Source: Diphasiastrum complanatum
Taxonomy: Eukaryota; Streptophyta; Lycopodiopsida; Lycopodiales; Lycopodiaceae
DNA length: 56,000 bases
Direction: 5' to 3'
Assembly (NCBI GenBank): GCA_029204225.1
Contig: CM055095.1
Location: 50,790,841-50,846,840 of the forward strand
Shown piece after piece: positions 35,157 to 45,370 of this stretch (position 1 is the first letter of the stretch; each line of letters begins with the position of its first letter). Under the pieces are notes generated by a model. The model was not told the origin of the DNA. It made no database searches and worked only from the letters and a program-made list of their open reading frames with translations. The position numbers and the translations under genes are program-made.

Positions 35157-35546
35157 TCAATATACATAATGTGATGGATCAATAGGCAGTCTACGTCGAC
35201 TGATGGAAGAGCTTGAAGATGAACCAGTCAATAATTGTTTATTGTACTTTAGTCTTGATTGCTCCTTTTTTCTGTGATAGAACTCAATTCTTTTTTCTTT
35301 CTCTAAATCACGTGGAGGTACGATAATTTCTCTAGAATTCATAATTCCAATCAAATGTCATTGTAAGAATAAATTTGCAAGAAAAATTATACACTCATAT
35401 TCAAACAACAAATAAAGTGCAATTGATGTCAATATCAATAACAATATATATCTGCTGTTGCGATCATGAAATGAATCGCTATCTGATGATGATGACATTG
35501 TCGATGACACATACACACTGTAGCCAGCTACTCTATACCACATCAT
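35157..35546 (-). CDS. Unrecognised ORF pair, possibly two exons
   Basis: Two adjacent minus-strand open frames do not read like shadows. The first (35546-35358) has a Ser/Asp cluster (MSSSSDSDSFHDRNSR) and then a hydrophobic stretch ILLLILTSIALYLLFEYEC that could be a membrane helix. The second (35354-35157) is charged and basic (PPRDLEKEKRIEFYHRKKEQ) and ends SSSSSSISRRRLPIDPSHYV. They are 3 bp apart in different frames, so a small frameshift or an intron would join them. I do not recognise the family. The position, facing away from the transposon-like gene at 36184, would fit a second gene of the same mobile element. A decayed fragment is equally likely. Confidence 0.25.
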
Positions 35547-36183
35547 AAGTAATCATTATGAGACCGTATGTTCTGAACAAATATAATAAAATTTGTTAAA
35601 GACATGCCAACATCTAATCCATGTATATTCTACTTATGCTTAATGTAAATCTAATACTCTAGTAACATTGCTATCAAGAAAATTGCTTGGGTGGGGCAAC
35701 AAATGACGAGCAATCAAAATGAGATTCATACTGACAAATGTTAGACATCAGTAGATAGTGTGTGCAGGCCTATCTCAACTAATCTAAAGACCACATAGCA
35801 GTCAATGTTCGAAGCTCTCAGTTTAAACTCTTGTCTAAGATGAGTGATGATCTCAAGGTAAATCTCTTTGGATTGGCCTAGTGTGCCATGGTATCTCATG
35901 ATGAGCAATATGCATTCGCCCTTTCTATCTATGCTTGCTTTGTATGCAAGAAATCATATACTAGATAACACACCATTGATCAACATCTTTATTACAATGC
36001 TAAATGATATTTCAACTAATTACTATGATTTCTTTTGCTTGCTCTATTGATCTTCTTTGTTCTTGCTTACTATTAATCTATTGCTTTCTATTTATTGCTT
36101 ACTCTTCTAATCTAAAAGTCTTTAATACTCTTTCACTCCCATTCTCCACTACTTTCTAACTTTTAAAGTTTTTCTTTGATACA
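35547..36183. other. Spacer upstream of the 36184 gene
   Basis: No coding signal. The last 180 bases are pyrimidine-rich (CTTTCACTCCCATTCTCCAC near 36130), as plant 5' untranslated regions often are. I see no convincing TATA box. Confidence 0.35.
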
Positions 36184-37322
36184 ATGTCTTCAAGTGGTAG
36201 GTCAAGTGGAAGGTCAAGTGGGAGACCATCTAGGAGAAGAGCTCGTGAGGAGCCCAAAGAATATAATCAAGAGTGGTTTGAGAATCTATCTCCTCAACAA
36301 AGAGATAGAATCAAAAATCTTGTGTTATCTTCTTCGGGTGAATCATCCGAGAGAAGAGCTTCCGAAGATGCCCCTTCCCAAGAATCGTGTAGTGTGTATT
36401 ATGATCTTAATCCACGTGGTGGAGTTATAAGAAAATACGCGTGGCAATGTAGTTCATGCCCGTTTGCATGATTTAGTTGCTTTATATTTTGGTAAAGATT
36501 ACATGATCGATTGGTCCTCCCAATCACTTGAAGACAAAGATAAAATAATAGAGACGTTGTATTCTAAATTCCCTCGATCCAATGCTTTTAGTAGGACTTG
36601 GGCCTTGAATACAATGTACCTTTGGATTCGAAACAAAAGGCAATTGATGAGAAGAGCCGTGAGGAATCCCAAGAATTCCATGAAGCTTGGATGGTGCTCC
36701 AAAAGGGATTGGAGGAAGGTGAAAGGGGAATTGTTGCAAAACAATCCCCAAAAGTATGAACAACAATGTAGGGCCGCCGCCGAGAAGCTCTTAGAACATG
36801 GCCAAAGTCACTTGGGATCAAGAGGAAGGGGCAATCTAGAGGCCCAATTTGTAAGTGCAATATTTTTTGATATGATTTTATTTTTGTAGTGAGATTGTTA
36901 ATGTTTTTTATTGCTAAACTATATTGTATTGCTGAACTATGTTTTTTTGTTGAATGTAGCTTAGTGATTTTCGAAGACACGTGACCGTCGTGGAGTACAA
37001 GCAAGGTTATGATCATGTATATGCCGGCCTTAAGACTTTTATGGAATCCATGGATTGTTTCCAATCGTAAACTCTTAACCTTTATTGTTTTGTGATTGTT
37101 TACTTTGTGATTTACAAGTAAGTTTAATCTCAATTTAATTAAATCTTTGATTCTATTTTGTAGAGAGGCTCTACAACTTCAAGTTTTCGTGATGTGGAAG
37201 AAAAAGTGGAAGAGAACGTGGAAAAGTACGTGAAGGAAAGCGAAGGGGAGTTTGAAGATGTGAACACCAACGTACACCTACAAGATGAAGGAGGCGAGGA
37301 GGAAAGAAGTGATGATGAGTAG
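36184..37322 (+). pseudogene. Transposon-like gene with two introns (transposase_24-like?), one frameshift
   Basis: ATG 36184 opens a Ser/Arg-rich N-terminus (MSSSGRSSGRSSGRPSRRRA). The frame then must move by one base near 36440 (an extra T in GCGTGGC) to continue as VVHARLHDLVALYFGKDYMI, then WALNTMYLWIRNKRQLMRRA, DWRKVKGELLQNNPQKYEQQ and HGQSHLGSRGRGNLEAQF. Exon 1 ends at 36850 with GTAAGT. Exon 2 is 36960-37066. Exon 3, from 37166 to the TAG at 37320-37322, encodes an acidic tail (EEKVEENVEKYVKESEGEFE). Introns of 109 and 99 bp keep the frame. The order W-x-V ... N-x-R-like helix ... H-x-x-GSRG ... E recalls the plant En/Spm-associated PF03004 domain, a weak match made by eye. The nearby palindrome field supports a mobile origin. 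It might instead be an unrelated plant gene. Confidence 0.5.
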
Positions 37323-38040
37323 AGGTTTTTAAATTAAATGTAAGGCCTTGTAGAAGGCAATGTAGGAAGAGAGAATTTATTCTCTCATCAATATACTTGT
37401 TTTTAAATCAATCAATATAATGTTTTGGCATTACATCATTCTTGCAAAAAATTTGAATGCATATATTTTTAATCCATGAATGCAAATGTATAGTCTATTG
37501 AATGCACATCTATTGATTGCAAATGTATCTACTGATGTATTCAATGCAATGTATAGTCTATTTAATGCAAATGTATCCATTGATGAATTCAATGCAATGT
37601 ATCTATTTTAGCAAATGATTTGCATGCTAGAATGGAAAGTAATGGAAATAGATAACACATTAAGTTATCAATTAAATATTAAATGAATCAAAATAAATGT
37701 GAATTTACCTTTACTATTGTATCTATATTGTTTTGCAATATTTGCTTTTCCTTTTGCATGCACTTGATCTTTGAATCCTTTGCAATGAAAGCTCATTTTT
37801 CATATCCAAACCTACATCACAAACAAAAAAGATCTTAAAACTTATGATCACAAAACACATACTATTAACATCCATCAATGGACTAAAAATCCTAAACACT
37901 ATCAATCTTCTCACTCACATTCATCCTCATCTCATTCTCACTCCCATCTATACTCTCTTTTTCTCTCTCTCACACAACCCAAAAATAGAAAGTCACCTCT
38001 CGTTTCGGAGCGAACCACATTTTGGTTTGCGCCAAATGTT
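37323..38040. other. AT-rich 3' region with ATGCAAATGTAT repeats
   Basis: No gene. At 37478-37605 the words AATGCAAATGTAT, AGTCTATT and TTCAATGCAATGTAT recur with a period near 70-80 bp, roughly two copies. The stretch lies between the 36184 gene and the palindrome field and may be its 3' flank inside the same element. Confidence 0.45.
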
Positions 38041-38480
38041 TTTTTTTGGACAAAAAATTTTGCGTGGATTATCCCACGCAAATTCCAGAAACCTTTCCGC
38101 GTGGATATAAAAAAAAATTATCCACGCGGTATCCACGGCCTCAACTCTCTAGATCTTGCATGGATAAAGCGAATTTCGCGTGGATAATTATCCACGCAGT
38201 ATCCACAAAAAAGTCGAGCCTTTTTATTTTATTTTTACTATGGCGTGGATTATCCACGCGTGGATTATCCACGCGAAATTAGAATTCCTATTTTCGGCTC
38301 CGGGTGTCGGAGGTTTGCCCAGCTGTCGGTAGTCGGACTTGGTGTGGATAATCCACGCATTTTGAATTTCACAACATCTAGCCGATCTGCTGTCAGAAAA
38401 GACATTTGCGTGGAACATCCACGTGTGGATAATCCACACGCTTGTATCCACGTGTATATCCACGCAAAAAATTTTTGCCC
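38041..38480. repeat. Field of GTGGAT/ATCCAC palindromes
   Basis: Within about 420 bp there are some twenty copies of GTGGAT or its complement ATCCAC, most inside the word GCGTGGATTATCCACGC. They include a perfect 20-bp palindrome at 38178-38197 (GCGTGGATAATTATCCACGC) and two palindromes back to back at 38243-38275. The field ends at about 38475, just before copia C sequence. Dense inverted motifs at an element edge are typical of subterminal transposase-binding repeats. The opposite edge of the element was not found. Confidence 0.75.
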
Positions 38481-38524
38481 GCGCGTCCTCCTTTGTATTC
38501 TGCATGGATATTTGCTATATGTGT

Positions 38525-39302
38525 TCTTGTGAAAGGTGTACGTGACATCTTCCCTTTGTTGCACGTGTCACAGGGTGTCAGGTTTGCATCTTTAATATTC
38601 ACTCCTGTGAATGCATTGCTCTGGCTTGTTTTGTATAGTGCCATTGGATTCGTGTGGCATAGTCTCATATGTCATAGAACATCCATAGACTCATGACCCT
38701 TCTTCTTCTTCTGCTTAGTCATATTTTTGTTGGTGTACAAGGCATGAGAATCAGCTGAGAAACTAGAGGCTTCGTTCCTTCGCGTGCCTTCCTGCAACAA
38801 CATTGCAATGACTCTTGAAAGAGTCAACTCTGGATGCATCATGATGATCATCACCTAGCTGTCGTATGAGTTTGACAAGCTTGTAAGCAATTGCATTACT
38901 GCGTCTTGATCGTCTATGACAGATCCAACAACGACCATTCGCTTCAGCAGGTTCTTGAACCGGATGATGTGATTCTGCAAAGAATCACCTTTTGCCATCT
39001 TGAGAGAGTAAAATTTATTCTTGAGATGTAGCTTGGAAGCTATATCGCACATTTATATAGTGTGCTCAAGATGTCCCAGACTTTCTTGGATGTCTGAGCT
39101 TCAGACACATGGCTGATCTGAGTATCCAAAATATTGATAATGATCAGCGCAAATGCTTTGTCATCCTTCAGCTTCCATCTGGAGATTGTTGCATCATCAG
39201 CTTCGGGTATTCCCACTGCACCTATAACAACGTCATACAGCTCCTTAGCCCATTATCATGGTTCTCATCTTAAATATCCACACATGGTAATTAGTTCCAT
39301 CA
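38525..39302 (-). pseudogene. Copia C Gag and pre-integrase, protease deleted
   Basis: Gag (39302-38672) reads GTNYHVWIFKMR at its start, IASKLHLKNKFYSLKMAKGD, VVVGSVIDDQDAVMQLLTSL and LTLSRVIAMLLQEGTRRNEA. Directly after it, 38668-38525 reads HTNPMALYKTSQSNAF and TPCDTCNKGKMSRTPF, the pre-integrase zinc region. The knuckle-to-protease section that should lie between is missing, so a deletion joined them. The frame ends near 38525 at the palindrome field. The Gag start lies beyond element B, at 45130-45170. Confidence 0.85.
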
Positions 39303-39307
39303 AGTTT
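39303..39307. other. Target site duplication of element B, left copy
   Basis: AGTTT immediately precedes the LTR start TGTGAG and is repeated at 45125-45129 right after the other LTR. Five bases is the usual copia duplication length. Confidence 0.9.
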
Positions 39308-40135
39308 TGTGAGAAATTGACAAAAATCTAGCTTGGTATTTTTTATGATAGAAGTTTGTAAGTGAATCTCACATGTGTGGAGGATGTTCCCACGTGTGGA
39401 GAATTGTAAAGTAAATCAAAATGTTTGATATAGGGGTCTCATAGAATTTCATAGTCAAGAATTTAGGTGTAGGATGTTGATAGGGTCAAATTTGGCATAG
39501 ATGGCAAATTATCCATTTCCACTTGTAATGCCACTATTGAGCCAAAATAGAGTAGGAGGCCAAACTTGTGCCAATTAGAGTGTAGACCAATGTAATGCTT
39601 TTGTTTGATGAAGTTTAAGAGGTCCAATACGATTTAGAGGTGGAACCATGTGTGGTCCAATAGGAATTTGAGGTGTGCTTGAATATAGTCCAATAGAATT
39701 TAGAGGTGCATGGATCTAATGGTCCAATAGGATTAAGAGGTGGCAAAGTGTGATCCAATCATAGTTAATCATAGTGGTAGCTCATGAATCTATTAGTATC
39801 ATTGTACTCCTCATTTTGGATCTAATTGATTTTGAGATTGAGTGGATTTTGAGAGTCATTGAATTTCTAGCTTTCTCTCTCTACCCGAAAGCTCATGATG
39901 GTTTTTCTCTCTCTACCCAAGGAGAGCAGCTTGTTTTTACTTAGAATACTTTTGGAACACTTCCCACACGTGAGAGTGAGAGTTGGAAGTGATTGAATGC
40001 ATGTAGTAGTGTGTTTTTGCCATAGGATCTAAGATTGATCTTGAATCTCAATCTAGTCTTGATCTTGGTGCATCTACACACCTTAGGAGATCACAAGTAC
40101 ATGTTGTGGACAATCCACACGTGTGAAATTCAACA
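39308..40135 (+). repeat. 5' LTR of element B
   Basis: 828 bp from TGTGAG to TTCAACA. Several GGTCCAATAG-like words lie between 39620 and 39760, and TTTCTCTCTCTACCC occurs twice near 39870-39920. No strong TATA box was found. Confidence 0.93.
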
Positions 40136-40148
40136 TGGTATTAGAGCC
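40136..40148 (+). other. Primer binding site of element B
   Basis: TGGTATTAGAGCC follows the LTR and matches the iMet primer site apart from one C-to-T change. Confidence 0.85.
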
Positions 40149-40891
40149 TACCTAAGGTTACCATGCATTTTGATCCATTTGAGTGAAAACTATTCATCAA
40201 TCTTGAGCTAGAAATTGTCAAGGCCCATTTTCCTAGCTATCTTGTTCAATTTTGGATCAAAAGAGATCAAAAGGACATTGATTGGGTCTGACCTGGTACT
40301 GTACGGAATCAGGTGCTCAAACACGTGTGAGGAACATCCAATTTCAGTTTGGGAGTTCTCTTTCATGTTTGATCCAAAAATCTTTCTAGATAGCTTGTTT
40401 TGAAGCTATTTTTGTCTAGCTTTTGATGCAATCAATTTCATTCCATTTGGTTGAGCCAATCAAAAGTTATAAGCTTTTGAAGAGGGTTAGGTAGGGCACC
40501 TAACCTGGGTGGACACATTTGGTTTGGTCAAGAGATTGCTTGTTTGATCCAAAATCACAGTTGGATGCTTACCAATCTCATCTATATGTGATCTAGGCAC
40601 TGTTTTGAGATCTTAGCCATTTTGTTTCATGCAATATCATTGTATTTGAGTCAAATTTGGTTTCTTAGTGTATTTCACACGTGCTAAAAGTGTTTGATCC
40701 TAACTTTGCCCATACTCCATCATTTGATGTGAAGTAGATCTAGTTTTGGAGAGATTGAGATAGCTCGTGAGAATCATCTCACAGTTTCTTGCAAGATCTT
40801 GCATAGGAGATGGTAGCACACCATTATTGGATCCTATAGTGAGAGAGAAGCAACATTTTTTGTTCATCACTTTTATTTATCTCCACTTTAC

Positions 40892-41830
40892 ATGACTTCA
40901 ATGAGTTCATACTTGTTGCAACCAAGTAAGAGATTGTCTACTTCCAATTATTCAATATGGAAGTTGAGGATGGAGTCCATCTTGATACTCCAAGATGTGA
41001 TGGACAATGTACTTGGGATTGAGGAGGAGCCTCAAGTCCTTCAAGAAGTACAAAAATACAAGAAGAGAGCTAGGATGGCTCTCCACTACATTAAGATGAA
41101 TGTCTCTAATGAGATATTGAGGGAGATTGGTGATTGTTCTACACCCAAGGAAGCTTGGGATTGTCTCAAGTCCATCTATGAGTCTAAGAAGACCTCTAGG
41201 CTCCTCACTCTTAGAAATCAAATATTCCAAAGTAGTCAAAAGAGTGATGAGAGTGCATCTAATTATGTTTTGAGAGTCAAGGATATTCATAGGGAGCTTG
41301 CATGTATTGGTGACTTAATCAATCAAAGTGAGCTAGTCCAAGTCATTCTCAATGGGTTGAGAGATGAATATGACAACCTTGTCCAATCCTATGCCATTAA
41401 GGAGGAGCTACCAAGTTTGGAGGCCCTTCAAAGTGTGCTTATTTCTGAAGAATCAAGACAAGAGTACAAACTCTTGAGGATGGACAAGCTATCACTCAAT
41501 CATGATGATGGCAAAGTTCTATTTGCCAAGCACAAAGAGAGGAGTAAGAAGCAACACCATCACTTCTCTAATGACAAAGCTAAAGACCAAGATGGAGAGA
41601 AGGAGGATACCTCTCATGCTTCTAATTCAAATCTCAAGAAGAAGAAGATCAAGTGCTTTTCTTGTGGCAAGAAAGGCCATTATGCCACCAATTGCTTCAA
41701 GAAGAAGAATCAACTCAATCAAGCTAACATCACCAATGAGAAAGAAGACTATATTGCAAGTGATGGAGAAGGCTCTCTTATGGCATCAAGCTTCTCCTCT
41801 TCCACCTTCAACAAGTATGACTCATGGTAT
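40892..41830 (+). CDS. Element B Gag
   Basis: ATG 40892 opens an uninterrupted copia Gag: LLQPSKRLSTSNYSIWKLRM, then the UBN2-type core (EAWDCLKSIYESKKTSRLLT, YVLRVKDIHRELACIGDLIN, LVQVILNGLRDEYDNLVQSY). A Lys/His-rich region and one zinc knuckle, CFSCGKKGHYATNC, at about residue 255 follow. It would coat element RNA in cytoplasmic particles. The frame leads into the protease and ends in a one-base deletion near 41833 (A has TTGATAGTGG where B has TTATAGTGG), which removes the catalytic Asp. Gag itself looks competent. The start is supported by the same ATG in element A. Confidence 0.9.
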
Positions 41831-43464
41831 ATTATAGTGGAGCATCTTCACATATGTGTGGCTCCAAGCACTTCTTTTCATCTATTATGCCTTACGATGG
41901 AGTCAAGAAGACCATATACATTGCAAGTAAGCATGAGTGCAATATTGAAGGAGTAGGGATTATTCCCTTGAAGCTTGCATCTTTTAAAGATCTCTTTCTC
42001 AACAATGTTCTTTTTGTCGCAAAGCTTACAAAGAACATCTTAAGTGTTGGCCAACTTCTTGATAGTGGCTTTGATGTCAATTTCAATATTGACAATTGTG
42101 TGATCAAGAAGGATGGTGAGATCCTTGCATATGGATCAAGATTTGAAGGCATCTACAAGTTGGATCCAAGTGAGAGTGCAAACTCTCTTGATGTTTCTTA
42201 TATGTCCAATATCTCAAAGGAGGATGATCACACAAGATGCACATATCTTCTCTCTTCAAGTATTATGGTGTATGATTATTCCTTATTATTCAAAGCATAT
42301 GTTGAGAAGAAATTCTCATTGAAGATCAAAGCCTTGAGGAGTATTGGAGCTCTTGAAGGAATAGCACCATATGAACTTTTATTCAAGATGAAGCCTAAGG
42401 TTGATCACCTTAGTGAACTTGGTAGTGCTTGCTTTGCACATATTCCCTTGGAAACAAGAAGGAAGGATGATCCAAGCTCATGGATCATGATTGGATACTC
42501 ATCCATCAAGGAGGCCTTTAGTGTCTTTACACTCTCTATTTCAAAAGTGATTGTGAATAGAGATGTCATATTGCATGAAGATTCAATCTTGGAAGTGGCC
42601 GAGATCAAGGCTTCTCAAGAAGCATCACAAGTTATCCTTTTTGAAGGTATTCAAGTTATGATGGGGCCAATGTGTGAGGAGGAGTTTCTTCTTCATATGA
42701 TTTCAAGAAGATCTTCAAGATGCATGGCTGAGTCTTTATGGCTCACCTTACATGGCAAAGAGCGGCATCTTTCATGTTGTATCTACTACAACACATTCAT
42801 ATATGCTTCTCTTCCTTTGCTTGAAATGATATCTTGCTTTATTGAATTTTTTGGATCTCAAAGTTCAAGAAAAGCTATACTAGTTTTGTATGATGCTTAT
42901 GGTATGGACATGTTTCTTGTCATTATTGACTTAGATGTGTTTCCAATACTTTTTGAAAGCAAGATATTGTATTGTCAAAAGTATGCTCTTGGTTCTAGTA
43001 AGAACAAGATTGAGCTTGGTACTCACTTTTTTGAAGATCATGTTTTCACATGTTTTGAGGAAAATTGTAAACTCCTCTTGAGATTAAGTGAAGCATCCAA
43101 AGTGGACACTTACATCCTTGAGAGAGTAACTAGCCTAAAAAAGATCAAGATAGTCTTTGATATCAAGATTAGATCCATCATGGATATAGTTCATTGTATG
43201 TGGACTAGTCAAGCTAGAAAGCATAATCTTGATAATCATCATTGTTTCACATCTTATGATCTTGATCTCCATGATCCTTATGAGGCTTGGAAGCCTCAGA
43301 TTTCTCTATTTATGGTGCATCCATCATGCAAGTGGAACTTTCAAAGCAAAGATCATCATCAAGCATGGAAGAAGCCCATGATCATAGTGGCATATTGGTG
43401 GTGCACTCTTCAAAGGCATTGGCAAGAGATCTCTACCAAAGAGATCTTATCATGGATATCGTGA
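41824..43464 (+). pseudogene. Element B Pol derivative without integrase core and RT
   Basis: This 546-codon frame starts inside protease (SGASSHMCGSKHFFSSIMPY) and passes LTKNILSVGQLLDSGF and GIYKLD. It has the same join as A (KIKALRSIGALEGIAPYELL), continues with integrase C-terminal wording (LGSACFAHIPLETRRKDDPS, VNRDVILHEDS) and then enters about 270 residues with no RT motif. Near 42975-43045 the words ALGSSKN, KIEL and HFFEDHV sit in the order of the last part of copia RNase H (A-I-x-L-x-KN ... KHIEL ... HF-x-R-DHV), so a piece of RNase H may remain. The rest is unrecognised. A frame this long without stops after such deletions is unusual. No ATG supports its start; it would need the protease frameshift bypassed. 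Confidence 0.7.
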
Positions 43465-44285
43465 GGGTGCTGCTATGATGGATCCCTTGGCTGATCTTCA
43501 CTTCTTATGTGTGAAAGTACGGTACTCTAGGACCATAAATGGAGCTACAAAAGATCCACAAGAGTGATTGGATGCTTGCTTAACAATCTATCAAAAATCT
43601 AGACACAAAAAAGTTAATCTAGATTGGCAATTTGACAAACAACAAGCATTAACAATCAAAAGCATTGATAAACATTGAAATCCGAGCCCACACATGTGTA
43701 CTATAGGCTGTAGTACGTCCTTCAACTTGAGAAACAAGTAGAAATTGATTTGGTTTCATTTGGATCACAAAAACTCAATGTACATAGTGAACTAACTTGA
43801 GATTGCCAATGAGCTACAAAAATTTTCTATCTTCCCACTATGGGAGCTTGGAATACATAGAAAATTCAACTTCCTTCTTGAAGTTAGGTGGATTTCCAGC
43901 ATGTAATAAGGAAGTTAACTCACCCTTCTTGTCCTAAAATGAAACCCTAGCCTAGATCCTAGAGTTATGCTTGGTAGGTAGTAGTTGGTCAAATTTTCAC
44001 CTTAAACTTAGGTGTAGGTCCTATAAAGTAGGGATGACCACCAAATAGACATGACCAACTCTCTTGACTTGACCTAACCTACATTAGGATGGGTTTCCCA
44101 TGTGGCATCATGGCCTCACATGTGTGGGACCCACTTGTGTACACAATTTACACTATTCTACATGGTTTTTGATCAAGCTAGATTTGCCAATTTTTGGCAA
44201 TTCTTCACATTATGCATACCAAAGGATCCACTCAAAAAGATTTACAAACTTCTCAAGTGATCTAGTACCTTTCCAAGCTATTTTT
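43465..44285 (+). other. 3' untranslated region of element B
   Basis: About 820 bases between the last stop and the polypurine tract have no coding signal. Copia elements normally have a short gap here, so the length suggests leftover or acquired sequence. Confidence 0.5.
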
Positions 44286-44296
44286 TTGAGGAGGAG
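44286..44296 (+). other. Polypurine tract of element B
   Basis: TTGAGGAGGAG sits directly before the 3' LTR start. Confidence 0.8.
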
Positions 44297-45124
44297 TGTG
44301 AGAAATTGGCAAAAATCTAGCTTGGTATTTTTTATGATAGAAGTTTGTAAGTGAATCTCACATGTGTGGAGGATGTTCCCACATGTGGAGAATTGTAAAG
44401 TAAATCAAAATGTTTGATATAGGGGTCTCATAGAATTTCATAGTCAAGCATTTAGGTGTAGGATGTTGATAGGGTCAAATTTGGCATAGATGGCAAATTA
44501 TCCATTTCCACTTGTAATGCCACTATTGAGCCAAAATAGAGTAGGAGGCCAAACTTGTGCCAATTAGAGTGTAGACAAGTGTAATGCTTTTGTTTGATGA
44601 AGTTTAAGAGGTCCAATAGGATTTAGAGGTGGAACCATGTGTGGTCCAATAGGAATTTGAGGTGTGCTTGAATATAGTCCAATAGAATTTAGAGGTGCAT
44701 GGATCTAATGGTCCAATAGGATTAAGAGGTGGCAAAGTGTGATCCAATCATAGTTAAGCATAGTGGTAGCTCATGAATCTATTAGTATCATTGTACTCCT
44801 CATTTTGGATCTAATTGATTTTGAGATTGAGTGGATTTTGAGTGTCATTGAATTTCTAGCTTTCTCTCTCTACTCGAGAGCTCATGATGGTTTTTCTCTC
44901 TCTACCCGAGGAGAGCAGCTTGTTTTTACTTAGAATACTTTTGGAACACTTCCCACATGTGTGAGTGAGAGTTGGAAGTGATTGAATGCATGTAGTAGTG
45001 TGTTTTTGCCATAGGATCTAAGATTAATCTTGAATCTCAATCTAGTCTTGATCTTGGTGCATCTACACACCTTAGGAGATCACAAGTACATGTTGTGGAC
45101 AATCCACACGTGTGAAATTCAACA
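44297..45124 (+). repeat. 3' LTR of element B
   Basis: 828 bp, the same length and ends as the 5' LTR. Visible differences include GACAAAA versus GGCAAAA at position 17, AGAATTTAGG versus AGCATTTAGG and AATCATAG versus AAGCATAG. Confidence 0.93.
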
Positions 45125-45129
45125 AGTTT
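45125..45129. other. Target site duplication of element B, right copy
   Basis: AGTTT, matching 39303-39307. The copia C Gag frame resumes directly after it. Confidence 0.9.
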
Positions 45130-45170
45130 GTCCATGATAGGATTGGCTTTTCCTTGGGAATCCATGTGGA
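45130..45170 (-). pseudogene. Copia C Gag N-terminus
   Basis: The minus strand reads KANPIMDKLDG; removing element B and one copy of AGTTT joins it to TNYHVWIFKMR at 39302. This is the usual start of a copia Gag. The join shows that B inserted about ten codons into the Gag of element C. Confidence 0.8.
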
Positions 45171-45358
45171 AGATTAGTCTAGGTGATAGGAGTAACTATC
45201 AGTGACTTAAGTATAAAGATCTGGTGCTAAATTACAGAACAAGAAGACAATCACTCTATCGGCTAGTAGAGTCTTGTTTCTGTGGAAGCTTATCAGGCTA
45301 TTCAAAATAGCTTTGAAATGAAACCGCTTAAAGAATCCAATAGAGTCTGATATCTTTA

Positions 45359-45370
45359 GCTCTAATACCA
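45359..45370 (-). other. Primer binding site of copia C
   Basis: The minus strand reads TGGTATTAGAGC directly after the LTR end CTCCAACA, an iMet-type site with one C-to-T change. Confidence 0.85.

Larger units (their letters stand above)
39308..45124 (+). mobile_element. Complete copia-type element B, non-autonomous
   Basis: Two 828-bp LTRs, a tRNA-iMet primer site, a polypurine tract and a 5-bp target duplication define a whole element of 5,817 bp. It lies inside the Gag of the older minus-strand element C. Gag is nearly intact, but Pol lacks the integrase core and RT. It is therefore mobilised, if at all, by enzymes from another copia. By eye the LTRs differ at roughly a dozen to fifteen positions, so insertion was fairly recent. 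Confidence 0.92.
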
